Source of the DNA: BOG-908 sp963848205
GTDB lineage: Bacteria; Pseudomonadota; Alphaproteobacteria; Acetobacterales; Acetobacteraceae
Reading direction: 5' to 3'
DNA: 64,000 nucleotides
Assembly: GCA_963848205.1 (NCBI GenBank)
Contig: CAWKCV010000003.1
Coordinates: forward strand, 682,001 to 746,000
Position 1 is the first letter of the stretch; every line of letters begins with the position of its first letter. Shown piece by piece: positions 60,296 to 64,000 of this stretch. The position numbers were made by a program, and so were the translations under genes. The notes beneath the pieces are model-generated. The model was not told where the DNA came from. It ran no database searches and saw nothing but the letters and a program-made list of their open reading frames with translations.

Positions 60296-61492
60296 TCAAT
60301 GAACAAAAGCTTTTTGGTCCTTTTTTTCAAGAAAGGACTGCTTGCGTCCTGTCCAGGCCTTCAACCGCGCACAGGCCTCATCCAGAACAGCGTCCTGCTT
60401 GCAGAACGCAAACCGAACCCATCCCTCCGGCGCCGGGCTTTCGTAGAACGCCGACATCGGTATGGCCGCCACGCGCGCGTGCTCGGTGATGTGCCGGCAG
60501 AACGCCAGCCCGCCGCCATCGAACCCTAAGGCCGAGTAGTCCGCCGTCAGGAAGTAGCTGCCCTCGGTGGGCAGCACGCGAAATCCGATGTGGGTGAGGC
60601 CGTCTGCCAGCCGGCGATATTTGGTGGCCAGGCTGTCGGCGAGGCCGGTGAAGTAGCTGTCCGGCTTGGCGAGCCCCATGGCCACCGCGCGCTGCAGGTT
60701 CGGCGCGGAGGTGAATGTCAGGTTCTGGTGCGCGCGGGCGACGACGGAGACGAGCGGCGGCGGGCCGCTGACATAGCCGATCTTCCAGCCGGTGAGCGAG
60801 AATGTCTTGCCCGCACTGCCGATGCGCAAGGTTCGCTCGGCCATGCCCGGCAGCGTCATCAGAGGTATGTGGCGTGCGGGCGAGAACACGAGATGCTCGT
60901 AAACCTCGTCGCAGATGGCGACCGCATCGTGTTTGGCGATCAGGCCGGCGATGAAGCCGAGATCGTCGGCGCTGAACACGCGCCCGGTCGGGTTCATCGG
61001 CGTGTTGAGCAGGATCGCCCGCGTGCGTGGCCCGAAAGCGGCGGCGAGCGCCTCGCGCGGCAGCGCCCAGTCGGGCGGTTGCAGGCGCACCAGCTTCGGG
61101 ATGGCGCCCAGCAGGCGGACGACGGGCAGGTAGGTATCGAACAGAGGTTCGATCAGGACGATCTCGTCGCCCGGGTTGAGTGTGGCCATCAGGCAGGCGG
61201 CCAGCGCTTCAGTGGCGCCGCTGGTGACGACGACGCCGTGATCCGCGTCGATATCGAGGCCGTAGAAGCGCGCATTGGCGGCCGATACAGCCTGGCGCAG
61301 TTCGGGCACGCCGGTCAGCGGCGGATACTGGTTGCGCTGATCGAGCAGCGCGGCGGCGGCAGCCTGCACCAGGTCGGCCGGCCCCTCGGTATCGGGGAAG
61401 CCCTGGCCCAGATTGATCGCGCCGTGCTGCTGGGCGAGGGCGGACATGGTGGTGAAGATCGTCGTGCCGGCGGCGGAGAGCAGCGTGTTCAT
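60296..61492 (-). CDS. Class I/II aminotransferase (YbdL/DapC-like)
   Basis: A 398-residue fold-type I PLP enzyme. INLGQGFPDTEGPADLVQAA, NQYPPLTGVPELRQAVS and the PLP lysine Lys229 in RIGSAGKTFSLTGWKIGY are visible; NTPMNPTGRVFS precedes it. ATG 61490-61492 gives MNTLLSAAGTTIFTTMSALA, typical of YbdL-type methionine/aromatic and DapC-like aminotransferases. The C-terminal RKQSFLEKKDQKAFVH is entirely encoded by a repeat arm, so the native end has been replaced or extended. Confidence 0.9.
   Translation of the reverse strand: MNTLLSAAGTTIFTTMSALAQQHGAINLGQGFPDTEGPADLVQAAAAALLDQRNQYPPLTGVPELRQAVSAANARFYGLDIDADHGVVVTSGATEALAACLMATLNPGDEIVLIEPLFDTYLPVVRLLGAIPKLVRLQPPDWALPREALAAAFGPRTRAILLNTPMNPTGRVFSADDLGFIAGLIAKHDAVAICDEVYEHLVFSPARHIPLMTLPGMAERTLRIGSAGKTFSLTGWKIGYVSGPPPLVSVVARAHQNLTFTSAPNLQRAVAMGLAKPDSYFTGLADSLATKYRRLADGLTHIGFRVLPTEGSYFLTADYSALGFDGGGLAFCRHITEHARVAAIPMSAFYESPAPEGWVRFAFCKQDAVLDEACARLKAWTGRKQSFLEKKDQKAFVH
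60299..60346. repeat. Dispersed palindromic element, locus 22 (single arm A, inverted)
   Basis: CAAAAGCTTTTTGGTCC, TTTTTTTCAAGAAAGGAC, TGCTTGCG. The whole arm is read through as the last ~16 residues of the aminotransferase gene. Confidence 0.88.
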
Positions 61493-61630
61493 GCGGATAC
61501 CTCGTGGCGGCCAGCGGACCGGCTGCGCAGAAATTAGGCAATCACGCCAGCAATGGCGCAAGGGTTAGGCTCCGTTGCGGCCCCGGCCGCAATGTTTCAT
61601 GTTGCAGGCCAAAAAGGGCGGAGGCTTCAG

Positions 61631-61969
61631 GTGAAGAAAATCGAGGCGGTGATTAAGCCTTTCAAGCTGGACGAGGTGAAGGAGGCGCTGCACGAGGTCG
61701 GTCTGCAGGGTTTGACGGTGATCGAAGCCAAAGGTTTCGGGCGCCAGAAGGGCCACACCGAGCTCTATCGCGGCGCCGAATACGTGGTGGATTTCCTGCC
61801 CAAGGTGAAGATCGAGGTGATCTGCGACGATGCGATGGCCGAACGCGCGGTCGACGCGATCATCGCGGCGGCGCGCACCGGGCGTATCGGCGACGGCAAG
61901 ATTTTCGTCACGTCGATCGAGGAAGTGGTGCGTATCCGCACCGGCGAGCGCGGCGAGCAGGCGCTCTGA
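61631..61969 (+). CDS. glnB: Nitrogen regulatory protein P-II
   Basis: A 112-residue PII signalling protein. KKIEAVIKPFKLDEVKEALH is the start and GHTELYRGAEY carries Tyr51, the uridylylation site. RTGRIGDGKIFVTSIEEVV completes it. GTG 61631 with GGAGG upstream gives exactly the usual 112 residues; longer starts at 61553 are unsupported. It senses 2-oxoglutarate, ATP/ADP and, through uridylylation, glutamine, and controls GlnE and NtrB. It precedes glnA as in many alphaproteobacteria. Confidence 0.96.
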   Translation: MKKIEAVIKPFKLDEVKEALHEVGLQGLTVIEAKGFGRQKGHTELYRGAEYVVDFLPKVKIEVICDDAMAERAVDAIIAAARTGRIGDGKIFVTSIEEVVRIRTGERGEQAL

Positions 61970-61977
61970 TCTGCGCG

Positions 61978-61993
61978 TGGCGCCGACATTGCC
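61978..61993 (+). promoter_or_regulatory. Possible sigma-54 promoter of glnA
   Basis: TGGCGCCGACATTGCC has GG (61979-61980) and GC (61991-61992) exactly 10 nt apart, close to TGGCACG-N4-TTGC. It lies just after the glnB stop and about 205 nt before glnA. Nitrogen-regulated glnA promoters of this kind are known. Confidence 0.45.
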
Positions 61994-62008
61994 GGCGCGA
62001 GTTTGCAG

Positions 62009-62040
62009 GCACGTAAATTGCAACGCACGTAAATCGCAAC
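62009..62040. repeat. 16-bp direct repeat upstream of glnA
   Basis: GCACGTAAATTGCAAC followed directly by GCACGTAAATCGCAAC, one mismatch, preceded by a third partial TTTGCAG. It lies 16-47 nt downstream of the sigma-54-like site; could be a regulator site or a duplication. Confidence 0.6.
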
Positions 62041-62199
62041 GACGGAAAAGAATGCAGAGAGGATAGGGGGTCGGCCGCGACCTCGGCACGCTTATCCGCG
62101 GCCCGCGCGAGCAGCAGGGCTGACGGGGTCAGGGGCAAATGGGTGGGCGCCGGACCCCAATCGACAACAGCAAACCCGAACAGCAGGAAAACCAGACAG

Positions 62200-63636
62200 A
62201 TGGCGAAAAAGGTGCAGATGGCAGAGCCGAGCGGCGTTGCGAAATGTCTCGAACTGATGCGCGAGAACTCGGTCGAGTATGTCGACCTGCGGTTCACCGA
62301 TCCGCGCGGCAAGTGGCAGCACACGGCGCAGCATGTCTCGACGATCGATGAGGATGCGTTCCGCGACGGCATCATGTTCGACGGCTCGTCGATCGCCGGC
62401 TGGAAGGCGATCAACGAGAGCGACATGATCCTGATGCCCGATCCGGACAGCGCGGTGATGGATCCGTTTGCCGCCAAGCCGAGCATGATCCTGTTCTGCG
62501 ACATCGTGGAGCCGAGCACCGGCCAGGCATACGGGCGCGATCCGCGCAGCACGGCGAAGAAGGCCGAAGCCTATGTCGCCTCCTCCGGCGTGGGCGACAC
62601 CGCGTTCTTCGGTCCGGAAGCCGAGTTCTTCATTTTCGACTCGGTGAAGTTCGGCACCGGCGGCAATTACGGCCACTACAAAGTGGAGAGCGGCGAGGGG
62701 CCGGATGCCTCGATGAAGGATTATCCGGAAGGCAACATGGGCCACCGCCCCGGCGTGAAAGGTGGCTATTTCCCGGTGCCGCCGGTCGACAGCGAGAGCG
62801 ACCTGCGCGCCGAGATGCTGAGTGCGATGGGCGAGATGGGCCTGCCGATCGAGAAGCATCACCACGAGGTGGCGCAGAGCCAGCACGAATTGGGCACCAA
62901 GTTCGGGCCGCTGGTGAAGAGCGCCGACCAAATGCAGATATATAAGTATTGCGTGCACAACGTGGCGCACAGCTACGGCAAGACAGCGACCTTCATGCCC
63001 AAGCCGATTTATGGCGACAACGGCAGCGGCATGCACGTGCACCAGTCCATCTGGAAGGCCGGCAAGCCGGTATTCGCCGGCAACGCCTATGCCGACCTGT
63101 CGGAGACGGCGCTGCATTACATCGGCGGCATCATCAAGCACGCCAAGGCGCTCAACGCGTTCACCAACCCGAGCACCAACAGCTACAAGCGGCTGATCCC
63201 CGGCTTCGAGGCGCCGGTGCTGCTGGCCTACTCGGCGCGCAACCGGTCGGCTTCCTGCCGCATTCCGTATGCGACCAACCCGAAGGCCAAGCGGGTGGAA
63301 GTGCGTTTTCCGGACCCGACGGCCAACCCGTATCTCGCGTTCTCGGCGATGCTGATGGCCGGGCTCGATGGCATACGCAACAAGATCCATCCCGGCGAGC
63401 CGATGGACAAGGATCTCTACGATCTGCCGCCGGAGGAGCTGAAGGGCATCCCGACCGTCTGCGGTTCGTTGCGCGAAGCGCTAGGCGCGCTGGCCGCGGA
63501 TCATGAGTTCCTGTTGGCCGGCGACGTGTTCAGCCGCGATCAGATCGAGAGCTACATCGAGTTAAAATGGAACGAGGTATATCGGTTCGAGCACACACCG
63601 CATCCGGTAGAGTTCGAGATGTACTACTCGGTTTGA
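62200..63636 (+). CDS. glnA: Glutamine synthetase type I
   Basis: A 478-residue GSI that makes glutamine from glutamate, ammonia and ATP. MFDGSSIAGWKAINESDMIL, FFGPEAEFFIFD, GDNGSGMHVHQSIWK, NPSTNSYKRLIPGFEAP and the adenylylation site Tyr in DKDLYDLPPEELK are all present. ATG 62200 has CAGGAAAA upstream; earlier in-frame starts lack support. GlnE (27281) adenylylates it under GlnB control. A strong hairpin terminator follows at 63648-63692. Confidence 0.97.
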   Translation: MAKKVQMAEPSGVAKCLELMRENSVEYVDLRFTDPRGKWQHTAQHVSTIDEDAFRDGIMFDGSSIAGWKAINESDMILMPDPDSAVMDPFAAKPSMILFCDIVEPSTGQAYGRDPRSTAKKAEAYVASSGVGDTAFFGPEAEFFIFDSVKFGTGGNYGHYKVESGEGPDASMKDYPEGNMGHRPGVKGGYFPVPPVDSESDLRAEMLSAMGEMGLPIEKHHHEVAQSQHELGTKFGPLVKSADQMQIYKYCVHNVAHSYGKTATFMPKPIYGDNGSGMHVHQSIWKAGKPVFAGNAYADLSETALHYIGGIIKHAKALNAFTNPSTNSYKRLIPGFEAPVLLAYSARNRSASCRIPYATNPKAKRVEVRFPDPTANPYLAFSAMLMAGLDGIRNKIHPGEPMDKDLYDLPPEELKGIPTVCGSLREALGALAADHEFLLAGDVFSRDQIESYIELKWNEVYRFEHTPHPVEFEMYYSV

Positions 63637-63647
63637 GGGCCGAGGAA

Positions 63648-63692
63648 TTTTGCTGGTTGGCTTGACGCCAAGCCAACTAGCAAAACTTTTTT
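63648..63692 (+). terminator. Intrinsic terminator of glnA
   Basis: TTTTGCT-g-GTTGGCTTG (63648-63664), loop ACGC, then CAAGCCAAC-t-AGCAAAA (63669-63685): a 17-bp stem with one G-U pair, then C and six Ts. The 3' part grades into a truncated repeat arm. Confidence 0.88.
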
Positions 63693-63710
63693 CCAAAAAG
63701 GACTGCTTCC
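63681..63710. repeat. Dispersed palindromic element, locus 23 (truncated arm A, inverted)
   Basis: CAAAACTTTTTTCC then AAAAAGGACTGCTTCC, lacking half of the hairpin. It merges with the glnA terminator and abuts the next stop at 63711. Confidence 0.7.
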
Positions 63711-64000
63711 CTACCTCGGAATATCCGCCTGCGCCGCAATCGGCAGCACCGCACCGATCCGCGCAATAGCCCCCGCTGAGTCGCCCCCGCCCAAAGCCTG
63801 CAACGCCGCCGAGATTCCTGCGACCAGCGGATCGGCCGCCGGCGCGCGCTCGCTGCCCGCAGGCACCGACCGGTCGAGCGCGCGGCTTTCGGCGCGTTCC
63901 AGCGCTTCCTGCGCCTCACCCGTGCGCCCTGCCTGCAGCGACGTGCGTGCGTCGAGCAGCAGGCTTTGTAGATCGTCGCTCGAGGCGGGCGCGGGCAGGT
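63711..64000 (-). CDS. Hypothetical protein, C-terminal part
   Basis: Open reading frame on the minus strand running off the right edge; about 95 residues visible, ending AAQADIPR. The sequence is helical and Ala/Glu-rich: DLQSLLLDARTSLQAGRTG, EAQEALERAESRALDRS, ALQALGGGDSAGAIARIGAV. It may contain TPR-like helices, but no family is recognised. Its stop touches the truncated repeat arm behind glnA. Confidence 0.65.
   Translation of the reverse strand, partial: LPAPASSDDLQSLLLDARTSLQAGRTGEAQEALERAESRALDRSVPAGSERAPAADPLVAGISAALQALGGGDSAGAIARIGAVLPIAAQADIPR

Overview
The window is about 64 kb of high-GC bacterial chromosome. Gene content points to an alphaproteobacterium, most likely Rhodospirillales/Acetobacteraceae: linked glnB-glnA plus glnE, dnaK-dnaJ, zapA-6S RNA-fau synteny, the paired DNA-repair exonuclease/ligase, a RES/Xre toxin-antitoxin pair and OprB-type porins. 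Family and genus are inferred from memory of gene families, not from a database search. There is no transposase, integrase, prophage block or CRISPR array, so this looks like core chromosome with a few accessory islands.

Layout: 1-3523 (-) is a pim-like operon for dicarboxylate/fatty acyl-CoA oxidation. 3667-9272 (+) holds a GntA-like heme enzyme, a hydrolase and three outer-membrane proteins. 9326-11287 (-) is an exported repeat protein resembling phage tail/receptor-binding proteins. 11533-14688 is dnaK-dnaJ. 14926-22822 has a sedolisin, dapB, a threonine aldolase, two small unknown genes, thrC, an M16 peptidase and a TldD/PmbA protein. 22962-24129 is a RES/Xre toxin-antitoxin operon. 24186-31016 has an AsmA-like protein divergent from glnE, then bcp and a ferredoxin. 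31235-32966 is rplU-rpmA-obgE. 33026-36502 includes zapA, 6S RNA and fau. 36607-41955 is a heptose/glycosyltransferase cluster that appears to encode the whole GDP-heptose route. 42392-46669 is an RND efflux pair. 46855-49228 has a lytic transglycosylase, a candidate small RNA, an Flp pilin, an N-formylglutamate amidohydrolase and tRNA-Val. 49284-54798 has a flavoprotein, the ligase/exonuclease pair and a beta-propeller protein. 54954-61492 has cysS, trmJ, a diguanylate cyclase, marC, mobA, tRNA-His and an aminotransferase. 61631-63636 is glnB-glnA. Partial genes lie at both ends.

The most striking non-genic signal is a dispersed AT-rich palindromic repeat. I count 23 loci, about 30 arms. It sits mostly against stop codons, occurs singly or as inverted pairs of about 100-130 bp, and at several genes supplies the stop codon, the last residues or a spurious N-terminal extension. 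Two minor GC-rich repeat families are also present.

Other points that stand out: a compact candidate small RNA (47784-47862) with a promoter, two hairpins, an exposed CCUCCC anti-Shine-Dalgarno stretch and a strong terminator; three genes (RES toxin, N-formylglutamate amidohydrolase, mobA) whose conserved N-termini can be reached only from CTG or another non-standard start, two of them directly behind tRNA genes; and sigma-54-like sites before a porin and before glnA. Nitrogen control is well represented: GlnB, GlnA and the GlnA adenylyltransferase GlnE all lie in this window.
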